This document shows positions 54,394 through 64,000 of a DNA stretch of 64,000 nucleotides, one piece after another (positions within the stretch are counted from its first letter, which is position 1; each line of letters begins with the position of its first letter). This DNA is from Clostridium sp. CM027. Lineage in GTDB: Bacteria > Bacillota > Clostridia > Clostridiales > Clostridiaceae. The translations under genes and the position numbers were made by a program. The notes under the pieces are model-generated. The model saw only the letters and a program-made list of their open reading frames with translations. It made no database searches and was not told the origin of the DNA. The stretch is taken from assembly GCF_024730565.1 (NCBI RefSeq), contig NZ_CP077725.1:2863501-2927500 (forward strand). The letters run 5' to 3'.

Positions 54394-55854
54394 CTATTTC
54401 ATGCTTTTCAACTTAATTATTCTCTTTAGATTCACAGTGAAGATTGATAATGCACCTTGCATTTGCATGCTAATTAAGCCTGACGATATTGCTACATCAT
54501 AGCTATGTTGGTGCTTAAGTTCACTGTTTTTAGCCTCTATCATATAACGTTCCCTAGCTCGTTTTTTAAAATATTCACTTTTTTCGAACTCTATTTGATC
54601 TTTGTGAGTATTTGACTTTATTGAAACTGAATAAGTTTTAGATTTAGCGCCTTCTTTATAACACCCATCTTTATGAACACAATTTTTACACTTTTCTACA
54701 TTAAAATAGTAGGTTAGCACTTGATTTTTACCAACATTCTTCTTTCCCTGTTTTGCTTTTTTAATAGCCATATGACCTGCCGGACATACAAATAAACCAG
54801 CATCTTTATTAAACTCAAATTCATCTTCTTTTTTTCGCATTCCTTGTGAAATTACAGGATTTAGTCTTGAAATTAATGCAATTTTATTTTCTTTTGTATA
54901 TTCTAGGTTTTTCTTTTCAGAATAAGCTGTATCTCCAATTACTTCATTTACATCTATACCAGCCTCACGGCTTTTTTCTATTAAGGTTATGAGCTCCTTT
55001 CCATCACTTTTTTCGCCAGTTGTAATAACAGCTGCTGTAATTAAACGTTCTTCACTCATAGCAAGGTGTGATTTATATCCAAAAAAAGAACTATCCTCAG
55101 TTTTATGCCCCACTTTTGCATCCTCATCTTTTGATATTTTTAGATTTTCTAAGTCATCATTAATAGCTTCCATTAAGTAGTTTAATTTAGTTTTCACAGC
55201 TGGATTTGCTGCAGTTTCTGGCTTCTCGTTTATGGTATCAATTAATAATTTGCAGTACTCAAGAATATCTTCAAGTACTCCAGTTGTAACTTTATTAGGT
55301 AACTCTTCTTTAATACCAGGATGTACTCCGTACAATGTTTTTCTTAAGTTTTTTGCACGTTTCAATAATTCCTCGCTTGCTGACTTTTGGTTATAACGTG
55401 ACTTGGTATGCGTAGCATCAACTATTATTGCTTTACTTTTTAAAACTCCCTCTTTTATAGCAAGTTCTACAGTCTTGTTTATTAATAAATCCAATAAATT
55501 CATGTCTTTAAGGCGAAGCTTTCTAAATTTAGTTAGTGTACTTGAGTTTATTAAATTTGTTTCTTCTGGGGCTAAATTTAGAAAATATTTAAAGGACATG
55601 TCATAAAGAGTTCTTTCAACAACATCTTCATCAGACAATTCATATATTACTTTCAAAAGTAAATATTTAAATAGCATTATGGGGTTAATAGCACCTCTAC
55701 CCATAGATGAACTATAGTTAATCATCAATTCGTCATAAACAAATGAAAAGTCAACAAGGTCATTAATTTGCTTTAAAATGTTATCTTTCGGAATAATTAA
55801 CGAATATAAGCTATGGTATGTATTTATTTTTATTTCCAATTGTCCTTTTAGCAT
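54394..55854 (-). CDS. IS1182-family transposase
   Basis: This 486-residue DDE transposase has the N-terminal domain shared by IS1182 and IS5-related enzymes (INPIMLFKYLLLKVIYELSDEDVVERTLYDMSF...). Probable catalytic acidic residues lie in IIVDATHTKSRYN, VIGDTAYSEKKNLEY and MIEAKNSELKHQHSYD. A Cys-rich insert (CPAGHMAIKKA, CKNCVHKDGCYKEG) lies between the last two, as usual in the family. The frame is intact with an ATG close to a weak GGGGC site, so the element could be active. Confidence 0.92.
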   Translation of the reverse strand: MLKGQLEIKINTYHSLYSLIIPKDNILKQINDLVDFSFVYDELMINYSSSMGRGAINPIMLFKYLLLKVIYELSDEDVVERTLYDMSFKYFLNLAPEETNLINSSTLTKFRKLRLKDMNLLDLLINKTVELAIKEGVLKSKAIIVDATHTKSRYNQKSASEELLKRAKNLRKTLYGVHPGIKEELPNKVTTGVLEDILEYCKLLIDTINEKPETAANPAVKTKLNYLMEAINDDLENLKISKDEDAKVGHKTEDSSFFGYKSHLAMSEERLITAAVITTGEKSDGKELITLIEKSREAGIDVNEVIGDTAYSEKKNLEYTKENKIALISRLNPVISQGMRKKEDEFEFNKDAGLFVCPAGHMAIKKAKQGKKNVGKNQVLTYYFNVEKCKNCVHKDGCYKEGAKSKTYSVSIKSNTHKDQIEFEKSEYFKKRARERYMIEAKNSELKHQHSYDVAISSGLISMQMQGALSIFTVNLKRIIKLKSMK

Positions 55855-55939
55855 AATAGTTTAGCCCCTTTTATTTTATTCTACTATACTAATTCGACAT
55901 ATCTTTTAAAATTCCTTTTTGTTTTTTAGTCTTTTATAT

Positions 55940-55977
55940 AAAAAAATCGCCATCTTTAATTAGATGACGATTTTTTT
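55940..55977. terminator. Terminator inside the IS right end
   Basis: AAAAAAATCG and CATCT pair with AGATG and CGATTTTTTT around one mismatch. It lies between the outer inverted repeat and the transposase start and can shield the element from outside transcription. Confidence 0.8.
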
Positions 55978-56006
55978 ATATAGTTTTTCAGTGGCCTCTG
56001 AGTTAG

Positions 56007-56025
56007 CTGTATGTCTTTTTTTATA
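56007..56025 (+). terminator. Right arm of the ftsH terminator, split by the IS
   Basis: CTGTATGTCTTTT plus further T is the exact partner of 54252-54264. The 1.7-kb insertion separates it from its left arm, so it no longer forms a local hairpin. Confidence 0.8.
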
Positions 56026-56173
56026 TCATTTAACCAGTAAAGAGAGTCCATTCTAACAGAAACTTTATATTAGTGCGATTTACTAAGAAACTTACTGTAA
56101 TTATATACCAACATTTGTTGAGGATTGTGGTATAATATATAGAATTAGCGTTATAGGTGTAACTTTCACTGTA

Positions 56174-56210
56174 ACCGTTAATATTGCAGTGACCTAGGAG
56201 ATGATTTAAT
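56174..56210 (+). repeat. Dispersed repeat, tail-only fragment
   Basis: ACCGTTAATATTGCAGTGAC followed by CTAGGAGATGATTTAA matches the tail of copy 4 at about 50229-50263 with few changes. The hairpin-rich body is absent or decayed. Confidence 0.5.
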
Positions 56211-56238
56211 TAAACAAAACTTCTTATAAAGATTTAAC

Positions 56239-56266
56239 TTGACAAATTTGTTCAAATTGTTAAAAT
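56239..56266 (+). promoter_or_regulatory. Sigma-A-like promoter of coaX
   Basis: TTGACA (56239-56244), 16 nt, TAAAAT (56261-56266). The start codon lies about 130 nt downstream. I see no named leader element in between. Confidence 0.6.
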
Positions 56267-56394
56267 TAAATTGTTAAATTAGGAACGGTTGAAATTAATA
56301 TTTATAATATTGGATACATTATTTTGTGTTTTTATAATGGCAAAAATATAAAACGACTTGCAAGTTGTTTTAAATTATATAGGTGGTGTATAAA

Positions 56395-57174
56395 GTGATT
56401 TTAGTTTTAGATGTTGGAAATACTAATACTGTTTTAGGAGTTTTTAAGGAAAAGGAGTTAATTGTAGAGTGGAGAATATCAACTGATGCAAAAAAAACCG
56501 CTGACGAGTACGGAATTCAAGCAATGCAATTATTTAATCAGCGAAACATAAGAACAGAACATATTAAAGGCGTAATAATTTCCTCGGTTGTTCCCAATAG
56601 TATGTATTCACTAGAACATATGATAAGAAAATATTTCGATTTGAAACCAATGGTAGTAGGCCCGGGGATTAAGACTGGAATAAATGTAAAATATGATAAT
56701 CCTAAAGAAGTAGGTGCGGATAGAATTGTTAATGCTGTTTCAGCTCATGAAATTTATAAAAGATCATTAATACTAATAGATTTTGGTACAGCTACAACCT
56801 TCTGTGCTATAAGCAAAGAGGCTAATTACTTAGGTGGAACTATATGTCCTGGTATTAAAATAGCTTCTGAAGCACTATTTGAGAGAGCGGCAAAGCTACC
56901 TCGGGTGGAGCTTGTAAAACCAGAAACAGTTATATGTAAAAATACTGTTGAAAGCATGCAGTCTGGAATAATATATGGATATATTGGTCAAGTAGATTAT
57001 ATTGTTAATAAAATGAAAAGTGAAATGATTAGTATGGGAGAAGAAGAGCCTTTTGTAGTAGCTACAGGTGGACTTTCAAAACTAATAACCAAAGAGTCTT
57101 CTGCTATCGATGAGTTTCATCCGAATTTAACCTTAGAAGGCCTTAGAATGATTTATGAGAAGAATAGGGAATAG
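56395..57174 (+). CDS. coaX: Type III pantothenate kinase
   Basis: CoaX phosphorylates pantothenate in the first step of coenzyme A synthesis and, unlike CoaA, is not feedback-inhibited by CoA. The start is GTG 56395, 8 nt behind AGGTGG. An upstream GTG in frame is part of that site. The 259-residue protein has the phosphate motif [13 protein letters not shown] at its start, [23 protein letters not shown] and GGTICPGI. The ftsH-coaX-dusB order is close to that of Bacillus. dusB begins 8 nt after its stop. Confidence 0.94.
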   Translation: MILVLDVGNTNTVLGVFKEKELIVEWRISTDAKKTADEYGIQAMQLFNQRNIRTEHIKGVIISSVVPNSMYSLEHMIRKYFDLKPMVVGPGIKTGINVKYDNPKEVGADRIVNAVSAHEIYKRSLILIDFGTATTFCAISKEANYLGGTICPGIKIASEALFERAAKLPRVELVKPETVICKNTVESMQSGIIYGYIGQVDYIVNKMKSEMISMGEEEPFVVATGGLSKLITKESSAIDEFHPNLTLEGLRMIYEKNRE

Positions 57175-57182
57175 GTGATTTA

Positions 57183-58160
57183 ATGAAAATATCAAATATT
57201 AACTTTGAAAACGATGTTTTTTTAGCCCCTATGGCAGGAATTACAGATATTGCTTTTAGAGGGTTGTGCAAAGAATTAGGGTGTGGTCTACTATATACTG
57301 AAATGGTAAGTGCTAAAGGGTTATATTATGGAAGTGACAATACAGAATCTCTTATGCGAATTTCGGGTCAAGAGAAACCTGTAGCCGTTCAGATATTTGG
57401 TAATGATCCTAAGATTATGGCTAGTTCCTGTGAAATTTTCAATGCAAGAAGCGATATATGTATGGTTGATGTAAATATGGGGTGCCCTGTTCATAAAATA
57501 GTGAAAAATGGAGAGGGATCAGCTTTGATGAAGAATCCTAAACTAGCAGCGCAAATAATAAAAGAAATGAAAAAGGTTTCAACAAAGCCTGTGACAGTGA
57601 AGTTTAGAAAGGGATTTGATTCAAATAATGTTAATGCTGTAGAATTTGCTAAATATATGGAGGATGCGGGGATAGATGCTATTGCAGTGCATGGCAGGAC
57701 TCGCGAACAAATGTATGAAGGCAAGGCTGATTGGGATATTATAAGGGCTGTAAAAGAAAATGTTAAAGTGCCGGTAATAGGTAATGGGGACATATTTTCC
57801 GTAGAGGATGCTGTCAAAATAAAGGAAATCACTAATTGTGATGCTATAATGATTGCAAGAGGGTCTAGGGGTAACCCATGGATTTTTAGAGAGATTAAGC
57901 AGGCAATAAACGGAGAAAAAGTTATATACCCTACTCCTGAAGAAAAAATAGATATGTGTATAAGGCATTTAAATTTAGCTGTAAAATATTATGAAGAAAT
58001 TAAGGCTGTTAGAGAAATGAGGAAACATACAGCCTGGTATATCAAAGGGCTTAACAACTGTGCTGAGATTAAGAATGAAATTAATACTAAAAATACTTAT
58101 GATGAGGTAAAGCAGGTACTTTTGGTTTATAAAAATTATTTGAAAACCATAGAAGCATAA
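57183..58160 (+). CDS. dusB: tRNA-dihydrouridine synthase DusB
   Basis: DusB reduces specific uridines in the tRNA D-loop using FMN and NADPH. The 325-residue protein has the TIM-barrel start VFLAPMAGITDIAFR, VQIFGNDP, the catalytic Cys in NMGCPVHKIVKNGEGSALMK (near 101), HGRTREQMYEGKADW and GNGDIFS. Length is normal. It is coupled to coaX. The precise uridine modified is taken from the family. Confidence 0.94.
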   Translation: MKISNINFENDVFLAPMAGITDIAFRGLCKELGCGLLYTEMVSAKGLYYGSDNTESLMRISGQEKPVAVQIFGNDPKIMASSCEIFNARSDICMVDVNMGCPVHKIVKNGEGSALMKNPKLAAQIIKEMKKVSTKPVTVKFRKGFDSNNVNAVEFAKYMEDAGIDAIAVHGRTREQMYEGKADWDIIRAVKENVKVPVIGNGDIFSVEDAVKIKEITNCDAIMIARGSRGNPWIFREIKQAINGEKVIYPTPEEKIDMCIRHLNLAVKYYEEIKAVREMRKHTAWYIKGLNNCAEIKNEINTKNTYDEVKQVLLVYKNYLKTIEA

Positions 58161-58237
58161 TTTAAAAATTAAAACGGGAATTTATATAATTAACACTGAA
58201 TAAGATAATAGTACATTAATGTATAAGGTGCAGATGT

Positions 58238-59056
58238 ATGAAGCCAATTTTATGTATAACTTCAAATATAGATAATTTATATAATGAATTTGGATTTTTA
58301 AGTAAAATTAAAGATAAACTAAAGATGAAAGTAATAAGTAATGAATACATTAAAGAATTAGATATTAAAGTTACGAGTGTAAGGATGCCACCTAATTTTA
58401 ATAGAAAAGCATATTTAAACAATTTAACTTATGCTAAAAAAATATGTAAATGTAATGAAGTGCAATTATCGCCAAAAACACTGAGGCCTATGGATTATAA
58501 TTATTTTAATGAATTTCAAAAGCGATTCTTAGCTTTTAGTGTTATAAAAAGTATACAACTTATGATTAGAATGAGAAACAAAAGTTTGAAAAATTGCTGC
58601 ATTGTTATATATGATGCTGTAGAAATAATAAACTATAATATTATTGTGGAATTAGCAAAGCATTGCAAGTATATTGTATTTTTATCGCCTGATTTGGTAA
58701 AAGCTAGAAAGCTTGCAGATTATATTATCGCTAATTTTGGTGTATCTCCTATTGTTACAGATGATGAACTATATGCTGTTAAAATAGCCGATTTTATTGT
58801 TTCATCTAAAGACTATGAATTCGGTGATGGGAAATTAGTCTGGTTCTTAGATAATAGTATAAGCACGCCAAAAAATATTATAGCTGTAAATGATGTAAGT
58901 TATAATGTGCCTTGGAAAACTTTTAAAGGAGATTTTTCTATCGAACTTTTAGGATCGATATTATGTCAAATGCAAGAAAGTGACATTGAAAAAGCTCTTA
59001 AGTATAATGGTATATATCTTAAAAAAATAAAATTCAACAATAATGTAATATATTAG
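58238..59056 (+). CDS. Uncharacterised protein between dusB and greA
   Basis: This 272-residue protein is soluble-looking with alternating strands and helices. Notable stretches are ILCITSNIDNLYNEFGFL, CIVIYDAVEIINYNIIVELAKHCKYIVFLSPDLVKARKLADYIIANFG and ISTPKNIIAVNDVSYNVPW, which read like a Rossmann-type fold. There are no membrane segments or signal. I recognise no family. It sits in a conserved housekeeping run, so it is probably a clostridial gene of general function. The 274 nt behind it hold no gene, only a small hairpin (ATTCTAAG...CTTAGAAT) near 59130. Confidence 0.65.
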   Translation: MKPILCITSNIDNLYNEFGFLSKIKDKLKMKVISNEYIKELDIKVTSVRMPPNFNRKAYLNNLTYAKKICKCNEVQLSPKTLRPMDYNYFNEFQKRFLAFSVIKSIQLMIRMRNKSLKNCCIVIYDAVEIINYNIIVELAKHCKYIVFLSPDLVKARKLADYIIANFGVSPIVTDDELYAVKIADFIVSSKDYEFGDGKLVWFLDNSISTPKNIIAVNDVSYNVPWKTFKGDFSIELLGSILCQMQESDIEKALKYNGIYLKKIKFNNNVIY

Positions 59057-59330
59057 ACTATTTTGCTCGTAACATATTGACAATAGTAACGCTCTGATTT
59101 ATAATGGCTAAATGGTTACATGTATTGTTATTCTAAGAATAAATCTTAGAATCGATAATTTATCAATTTGAACTAATAGTCTTATATTATATAAATTATA
59201 TGAAATTACTATATTTCGAGGAAAACAGTATTGTAGTTGGGGTGTAATATGCTAGGGTATTGTTAGTTGATAGTGAATTTTATGGATGTTTACTAATTTA
59301 TTTAATAAAAATTAAAAAGGGGAGAAATAA

Positions 59331-59813
59331 ATGAGCGTACCAAAACAATATGTAATGACCTATGAGGGAATTACGAAATTAGAGGGAGAATTAGAATTTC
59401 TTAAGACTGTCAAGAGAAAAGATATTACTGAAAAAATAAAGGTAGCACTTGGGTATGGGGACTTAACCGAAAACTCAGAGTACGATGAAGCTAAAAATGA
59501 ACAAGCATTTGTTGAAGGTAGAATAATACAATTGGAAAATATGCTTAGAAATGCAAGTGTTATAGATGAAAACGATATTGAAATAGATGTAGTAAGTATA
59601 GGATCTATAGTTAAGGTTAAGGATTATGAGTTTGATGAAGAAGTTGAATTTTATATAGTGGGTTCAGCAGAAGCAGATCCAATGATAAATAAAATATCGA
59701 ATGAATCACCAGTTGGATGTGCACTCGTTGGTAAGAAATCAGGAGCAATTATAGAAGTTGCAGTTCCAGATGGTGTTGGTAGGTATGAAGTATTGGAAGT
59801 GCGACGTGGGTAA
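59331..59813 (+). CDS. greA: Transcript cleavage factor GreA
   Basis: GreA enters the RNA polymerase secondary channel and makes backtracked complexes cleave their RNA. The 160-residue protein has the N-terminal coiled coil ([45 protein letters not shown]) with the acidic tip motif DLTENSEYD, and the FKBP-like C-domain ending [17 protein letters not shown]. Length is exact. The ATG follows AAGGGGAG. It precedes lysS by about 150 nt. Confidence 0.96.
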   Translation: MSVPKQYVMTYEGITKLEGELEFLKTVKRKDITEKIKVALGYGDLTENSEYDEAKNEQAFVEGRIIQLENMLRNASVIDENDIEIDVVSIGSIVKVKDYEFDEEVEFYIVGSAEADPMINKISNESPVGCALVGKKSGAIIEVAVPDGVGRYEVLEVRRG

Positions 59814-59966
59814 TTGTTTAAAAATTATTTAATTTTTATAGAACATAGGGGTACTTAACAATTTATAATTGGTAGGTGCCCTAAAGAAATATATACATAG
59901 AAGAAATATGGCAGAATAAATGATTAGTAATTATTTTCTGACCTGGGAAAAACAGGAGGGATATTA

Positions 59967-61496
59967 ATGTCGAACGAAAAAAACAATGAAGAAAAAAGCG
60001 AAGAGAAAAACTTGCATGAACTTGAATCTAAATATAATGAACAGGTAACCATAAGACGACGAAAATTATCTGCTTTAAAAGAAGAAGGCAAAGATCCATT
60101 TGATGTGTACAAAGTTGAAAGAACTCATACATCACAAGAAGTTAAAGAAAATTTTGAGAAATTAGAAGGCGCTCAGGTTATTGTAGCAGGTAGACTCATG
60201 TCTAAAAGAGTTCATGGTAAGGCAGGTTTTTCTGATATTCATGATAGATATGGTAAAATACAACTATACATAAAAATAGATGATGTAGGCGAAGAAAAAT
60301 TAAAAGAATATAAAAGTTTTGACATAGGAGATTTTGTAAGCATAACTGGTACACCTTTTGTTACAAAAACTGGTGAGATATCACTACATATAGTAGATTT
60401 TCAGCTTGTAGCGAAGGCTCTAAAACCACTTCCAGAAAAATGGCACGGATTAAAAGATCCTGATTTAAGATTTAGACAAAGAGAAGTAGATATAATAATG
60501 AACCCACAAGTAAGAGATACGTTTATGAAGAGAATATCAATAATTAAATATATCCGAGAATACTTAGATAACAAAGGATTTTTAGAAGTTGAAACTCCGA
60601 TTTTATCCACAGTAGCAGGAGGAGCCGCAGCAAGACCATTTAGTACTCATCATAATGCGCTTGATATTGAGATGTATCTTAGAATTGCAACAGAGCTATA
60701 TTTAAAAAGACTTATTGTTGCTGGTTTTGAAAAGGTATATGACATGGGTAAAAACTTTAGAAACGAAGGAACAGATATAAGACATAATCCAGAGTTTACA
60801 ATGATAGAATTATATGAAGCTTATGCAGATTATAATGATATGATGGAAATTACGGAAAATATGATAGCTTACGTTTGTGAAAAGGTTCATGGAACTATGA
60901 AAGTAAATTATCAAGGAACTGAGATAGATTTTACACCACCATGGAGAAGAATTACTATGGTAGATGCAGTAAGAGAATATTCAGGTGTGGACTTTGATAA
61001 AATAGCTACTAATGAAGAAGCTAGGGTTATAGCTAAAGAAAAGCATTTACAATTTAAAAAAGAATTAGAAAATTGCTCAAAAGCAGATATATTAAATGAA
61101 TTATTTGAAGTATATGTGGAAGAGAAACTAATTCAACCAACATTCTTATGTGATTACCCTGTAGAAATATCACCTCTTACAAAGAAGAAGAGAGGGAATG
61201 AAGAGTTTACAGAGAGATTTGAAGGCTTTGTGTTTGGAAGAGAAGTGTGTAATGCATACTCAGAGTTAAATGATCCAGTAGTTCAGAGAGAGAGATTTAT
61301 GCAACAAGCAAAAGAAAGAGAACTGGGTGATGATGAGGCTTATTTAATAGATGAAGAATTTATGAGCGCATTAGAAACAGGAATGCCACCAACAGGAGGA
61401 CTGGGTATAGGAATTGATAGAATGGTAATGTTCTTAACGGATTCTTATTCAATAAGAGATGTTATCCTATTCCCTACAATGAAACCAATCCAGTAG
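59967..61496 (+). CDS. lysS: Lysyl-tRNA synthetase, class II
   Basis: LysS charges tRNA-Lys. The 509-residue protein has an N-terminal OB-fold anticodon-binding domain (about 60-160: [20 protein letters not shown]) and the class II core: motif 1 around [19 protein letters not shown], motif 2 [23 protein letters not shown], and motif 3 [14 protein letters not shown]. The ATG follows CAGGAGGG. The greA-lysS order and the terminator behind it are clear. No T-box is seen before it. Confidence 0.97.
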   Translation: MSNEKNNEEKSEEKNLHELESKYNEQVTIRRRKLSALKEEGKDPFDVYKVERTHTSQEVKENFEKLEGAQVIVAGRLMSKRVHGKAGFSDIHDRYGKIQLYIKIDDVGEEKLKEYKSFDIGDFVSITGTPFVTKTGEISLHIVDFQLVAKALKPLPEKWHGLKDPDLRFRQREVDIIMNPQVRDTFMKRISIIKYIREYLDNKGFLEVETPILSTVAGGAAARPFSTHHNALDIEMYLRIATELYLKRLIVAGFEKVYDMGKNFRNEGTDIRHNPEFTMIELYEAYADYNDMMEITENMIAYVCEKVHGTMKVNYQGTEIDFTPPWRRITMVDAVREYSGVDFDKIATNEEARVIAKEKHLQFKKELENCSKADILNELFEVYVEEKLIQPTFLCDYPVEISPLTKKKRGNEEFTERFEGFVFGREVCNAYSELNDPVVQRERFMQQAKERELGDDEAYLIDEEFMSALETGMPPTGGLGIGIDRMVMFLTDSYSIRDVILFPTMKPIQ

Positions 61497-61507
61497 TTTA
61501 AAAAAAT

Positions 61508-61546
61508 TAAAGGGGTATTTTAGTTAATCTAAAATATCCTTTTTAC
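61508..61546 (+). terminator. Terminator of lysS
   Basis: AAAGGGGTATTTTAG and CTAAAATATCCTTT pair with one bulge, followed by TTT. Confidence 0.75.
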
Positions 61547-61606
61547 TTCTTAAGCGTAATCATCAGTGCTTAAAATCATGAAATTTAAATAAAAAAGAAA
61601 AAACTA

Positions 61607-61634
61607 TTGAATTTTTAAAAGTATATGTTATAAT
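61607..61634 (+). promoter_or_regulatory. Promoter of tRNA-Asn
   Basis: TTGAAT (61607-61612), 16 nt, TATAAT (61629-61634) with an extended TG element, 20 nt before the tRNA. Confidence 0.8.
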
Positions 61635-61654
61635 GTTGTTGTAAGCAATAATAA

Positions 61655-61729
<75 letters not shown>

Positions 61730-61788
61730 TTTTTTATTTTTGGAACTCAATATTATAAGAAATCTAATGTATAATAAAATAATTCACT

Positions 61789-61962
61789 GTGATAAAGAAG
61801 AGTAGTAGTAGTACTTCATAAGAGAGGTTGTGGCTGGTGTAAACAATCAAAGTATTATTGTGAAAGGAACTTTTGAGTGTATAGAACTTAAAGTAGGGCA
61901 TGTGCCAATAAGGGTGGAACCGCGGAAATAATTTTCGTCCCTTGGGGTATAGTCTTTTTTTT
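61789..61962 (+). promoter_or_regulatory. T-box riboswitch before glyS
   Basis: The conserved T-box core AGGGTGGAACCGCG (61911-61924) is present. Upstream are the stem I elements GAAGAGTAGTA and AGAGAGG...GGCTGGTG, and downstream is a terminator (AAGGG with CCCTT, then a T-run at 61953-61962). Uncharged tRNA should favour the antiterminator. By position it should read tRNA-Gly, but I cannot fix the specifier codon by eye. A TATAAT with extended TG at 61770-61775 is the likely -10. Confidence 0.88.
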
Positions 61963-62132
61963 GTACGTAAAATAAAAGAGCATGCCTTTATGCGGGTGTG
62001 ATGGATTGAATTGGTTATATTTAGGTCAAATAGGAAAGGATACAAGATGTAATATTAATATATTTGTAATGACCATTGAGAAGTATATAAAACGAGATAT
62101 CATTAGATTATAAAAAAATAGGAGGGATTAAT

Positions 62133-63524
62133 ATGACATTTGAAAAAAGTATGGATAAAATAGTTGCGTTATGCAAAAACAGAGGGTTCGTATTCCCGGG
62201 ATCCGATATATATGGAGGGCTCGCTAATTCGTGGGATTATGGTCCTCTGGGAGTTGAATTTAAAAACAATGTTAAAAAAGCTTGGTGGAAAAAATTTGTT
62301 CAAGAAAGTCCATATAATGTAGGCGTTGACTGCGCTATACTTATGAACCCAGAAGTATGGGTTGCGACGGGTCACGTTGGAGGATTTTCAGATCCACTAA
62401 TGGATTGCAAAGATTGCAAAGCTAGATTTAGAGCGGATAAGTTAGTGGAAGACCATATGACGAATCAGGGAGTAGAAGTAGCTAGTGCTGATGGATGGTC
62501 AAATGAAGAGTTAAAAGAATATATAGCAAAAAATGAAATAGTATGTCCTAAATGTGGAAAGAAAGACTTTACTGATATTAGAAAATTTAATTTAATGTTT
62601 AAGACTTCCCAGGGGATAACAGAAGATGGAAAATCAGAGATATATTTAAGACCAGAAACGGCTCAGGGTATCTTTGTAAACTTTAAAAATGTTCAAAGAG
62701 CTTCAAGAAAAAAAGTTCCATTTGGAATAGGCCAAGTAGGAAAGGCTTTCAGAAATGAAATAACACCAGGGAACTTTATTTTTAGAACTAGGGAATTTGA
62801 GCAAATGGAATTGGAATTTTTCTGTAAACCAGGTACAGATTTAGAATGGTTTGCATATTGGAAAGAGTATTGTGCTAATTTCTTATATAATTTGGGAATG
62901 GAAAAGGAAAATTTAAGATTTAGAGACCATGGAGAAGAGGAATTATCTTTCTATAGTAATGCTACTTGTGACATAGAATTCTTGTTCCCTTTTGGATGGG
63001 GAGAATTATGGGGCGTTGCCGATAGAACTGATTATGACTTAAAGAAGCATATGGAACATTCAGGGAATGATTTAAGTTATCTAGATCCTATTACTAATGA
63101 AAAATATGTACCATATTGTATAGAACCTTCTCTGGGTGCAGATAGAGTTGTTCTTGCATTCTTAGTTAATGCATATGATGAAGAAGAACTTGAAGGCGGA
63201 GACGTAAGAACAGTGCTTCATTTACATCCAGCACTTGCACCATTTAAGGCGGCTATTCTACCTTTAAGTAAAAAATTATCAGAGAAATCGCTCGAAGTTT
63301 TTGCTATGCTAGGTAAAAAATTTAACGTAGACTACGATGAAACCGGAAGTATAGGAAAAAGGTATAGAAGAGAAGACGAAATAGGAACTCCATACTGCAT
63401 AACCGTAGATTTTGATACGTTAGAAGATAATACTGTAACAATTAGAGACAGAGACACAATGGATCAAATAAGGGTAAGTATAGATGATTTAGAAAAGTTT
63501 ATAGAAGAAAAACTACAATTTTAA
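62133..63524 (+). CDS. glyS: Glycyl-tRNA synthetase, dimeric type
   Basis: This 463-residue class IIa enzyme of the alpha2 type (not the alpha2-beta2 bacterial type) charges tRNA-Gly. It begins [20 protein letters not shown] and has [20 protein letters not shown], a zinc-like Cys set ([17 protein letters not shown]), motif 2 [28 protein letters not shown] and motif 3 [14 protein letters not shown], then the anticodon-binding domain. The ATG follows ATAGGAGGG. It is controlled by the T-box upstream. Confidence 0.96.
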   Translation: MTFEKSMDKIVALCKNRGFVFPGSDIYGGLANSWDYGPLGVEFKNNVKKAWWKKFVQESPYNVGVDCAILMNPEVWVATGHVGGFSDPLMDCKDCKARFRADKLVEDHMTNQGVEVASADGWSNEELKEYIAKNEIVCPKCGKKDFTDIRKFNLMFKTSQGITEDGKSEIYLRPETAQGIFVNFKNVQRASRKKVPFGIGQVGKAFRNEITPGNFIFRTREFEQMELEFFCKPGTDLEWFAYWKEYCANFLYNLGMEKENLRFRDHGEEELSFYSNATCDIEFLFPFGWGELWGVADRTDYDLKKHMEHSGNDLSYLDPITNEKYVPYCIEPSLGADRVVLAFLVNAYDEEELEGGDVRTVLHLHPALAPFKAAILPLSKKLSEKSLEVFAMLGKKFNVDYDETGSIGKRYRREDEIGTPYCITVDFDTLEDNTVTIRDRDTMDQIRVSIDDLEKFIEEKLQF

Positions 63525-63561
63525 ATTTTAAATTGGAATAGTTAGTTTGGTTTAGAGAATG

Positions 63562-63620
63562 GCGTGTAGTATATAATGAGGCTTGAGTAGGCTGTGGTTA
63601 TACTATGCGTTGTTTTTTTA
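63562..63620 (+). terminator. Terminator of glyS
   Basis: CGTGTAGTATA and TATACTATGCG pair with G-U positions around a 25-nt loop, followed by TTGTTTTTTTA. Confidence 0.65.
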
Positions 63621-63696
63621 TAGAATAAATCTAAAAAATTATAAAATAAATAATATAATATAATATAAAGTATATGGAGATTACATGGAGGGTTAT

Positions 63697-64000
63697 ATGA
63701 AAAAGGATTTCAATGAATTTAAGGAATTTATAAAAGGAAAAAAAGTTGGAGTTGTAGGTATAGGAGTTAGCAATATTCCTTTAATACATTTTCTAGTGAA
63801 GCTTAAGGCAGTTGTTACAGCTTTTGATAAAAAAAATTATAGTTTACTGGGACAGGTAGCAATAGATTTCGAAGAAGAGGGCGTGAAGCTGGTATTAGGG
63901 GAAGATTACTTAGATGATCTAACGGGGTTTGATGTTATTTTTAAAACACCATCTATGAGAGTAGATAACCCTGCTCTTTTGAAAGCAAAAAAAGAAGGAA
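63697..64000 (+). CDS. murD: UDP-MurNAc-L-Ala--D-Glu ligase, 3' partial
   Basis: MurD adds D-glutamate to UDP-MurNAc-L-alanine in peptidoglycan synthesis. Only the first 101 residues lie in the window. They form the N-terminal Rossmann-like domain that binds the UDP part: [27 protein letters not shown], and [22 protein letters not shown], which is the clostridial MurD form of the SPG-type loop. The ATG follows TGGAGGG. It is the second Mur ligase here besides murC. Confidence 0.88.
   Translation, partial: MKKDFNEFKEFIKGKKVGVVGIGVSNIPLIHFLVKLKAVVTAFDKKNYSLLGQVAIDFEEEGVKLVLGEDYLDDLTGFDVIFKTPSMRVDNPALLKAKKEG

Larger units (their letters stand above)
54273..55998 (-). mobile_element. IS1182-family insertion sequence, intact
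   Basis: The element is 1726 bp with terminal inverted repeats GAGGCCGCTGAAAAA (left, from 54273) and GAGGCCACTGAAAAA (right, read inwards from 55998), one mismatch in 15. It is flanked by an 8-bp direct repeat TGAGTTAG (54265-54272 and 55999-56006). It carries one complete transposase gene on the minus strand. Hairpin terminators sit just inside each end (54326-54368 and 55940-55977). Confidence 0.9.

Noticed and set aside
56110..56140. TTGAGG and TATAAT before coaX as a promoter
   Set aside because: The two elements are only about 7-9 nt apart. The TTGACA-16-TAAAAT pair at 56239-56266 is a much better candidate.
61764..62045. Minus-strand open frame over the region before glyS
   Set aside because: The stretch is the T-box leader of glyS with a clear T-box core and terminator. 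There is no ribosome binding site or family match for the frame.

Overview
This is a contiguous chromosomal segment of a strongly AT-rich, endospore-forming Firmicute, almost certainly a member of Clostridium or a close relative. The evidence is base composition, AGGAGG-type ribosome binding sites with frequent TTG and GTG starts, sporulation genes (spoVG, spoVT, yabP, yabQ, spoIIE), an iron-only hydrogenase-like protein, and a gene order that matches the origin-proximal purR-to-lysS block of Bacillus subtilis. No prophage, plasmid or CRISPR structure was seen. The one intact mobile element is an IS1182-type insertion sequence.

Layout. Positions 1-25,000 are a mosaic of accessory and housekeeping genes: a partial LexA/S24-like protein, two PAP2 phosphatases, two radical-SAM proteins, a YkvI-type transporter, a lipoprotein, a stand-alone MsmX-type sugar ABC ATPase with a PucR-type regulator, a CPBP protease, two PhzF paralogues, a broken ClbS/DfsB gene, VanZ, ComB, an RlmI-type methyltransferase, an ABC-F protein, a HAD phosphatase, a [FeFe]-hydrogenase homologue, tRNA-Pro, a LysE-type exporter and several unknown proteins. 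Positions 24,880-30,600 hold murC, purR, spoVG, glmU and prs. Positions 30,870-33,960 hold a two-component system followed by an HtrA-type protease without a PDZ domain. From 34,190 on runs the conserved pth-mfd-prsA-spoVT-spoVB-like-mazG-hup-rqcP-yabP-yabQ-divIC-yabR block, then ten tRNA genes, spoIIE, tilS, hpt, ftsH, the insertion sequence, coaX, dusB, an unknown gene, greA, lysS, tRNA-Asn, a T-box-controlled glyS and the start of murD.

How it works together. The right two thirds combine envelope precursor synthesis (glmU, murC, murD), nucleotide supply (prs, hpt, purR), translation (tRNAs, tilS, dusB, lysS, glyS, pth, rqcP), transcription quality control (mfd, greA), protein quality control (ftsH, prsA, htrA-like) and sporulation control. 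Promoter-like sequences fit the expected programme: a sigma-H-like site before spoVG, a sigma-G-like site before spoVT, and a sigma-A -35/-10 pair with the unusual 21-bp spacing before spoIIE.

Most notable observations: (i) the insertion sequence sits exactly in the loop of what was the ftsH intrinsic terminator, with an 8-bp target duplication; (ii) a dispersed structured repeat of about 95-150 bp (four fuller copies plus fragments) lies downstream of genes, shows compensatory changes in a small hairpin, and in one case supplies the 3' end of a coding sequence; (iii) a tRNA array amplified to five initiator-Met, three Leu and two elongator-Met genes; (iv) duplicated consensus promoters before tRNA-Pro; (v) two candidate leader/attenuator regions, before yabP and before prs. 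No clearly new multi-gene defence or metabolic system is visible. The unexplained signal here is mainly in repeats and non-coding structure.
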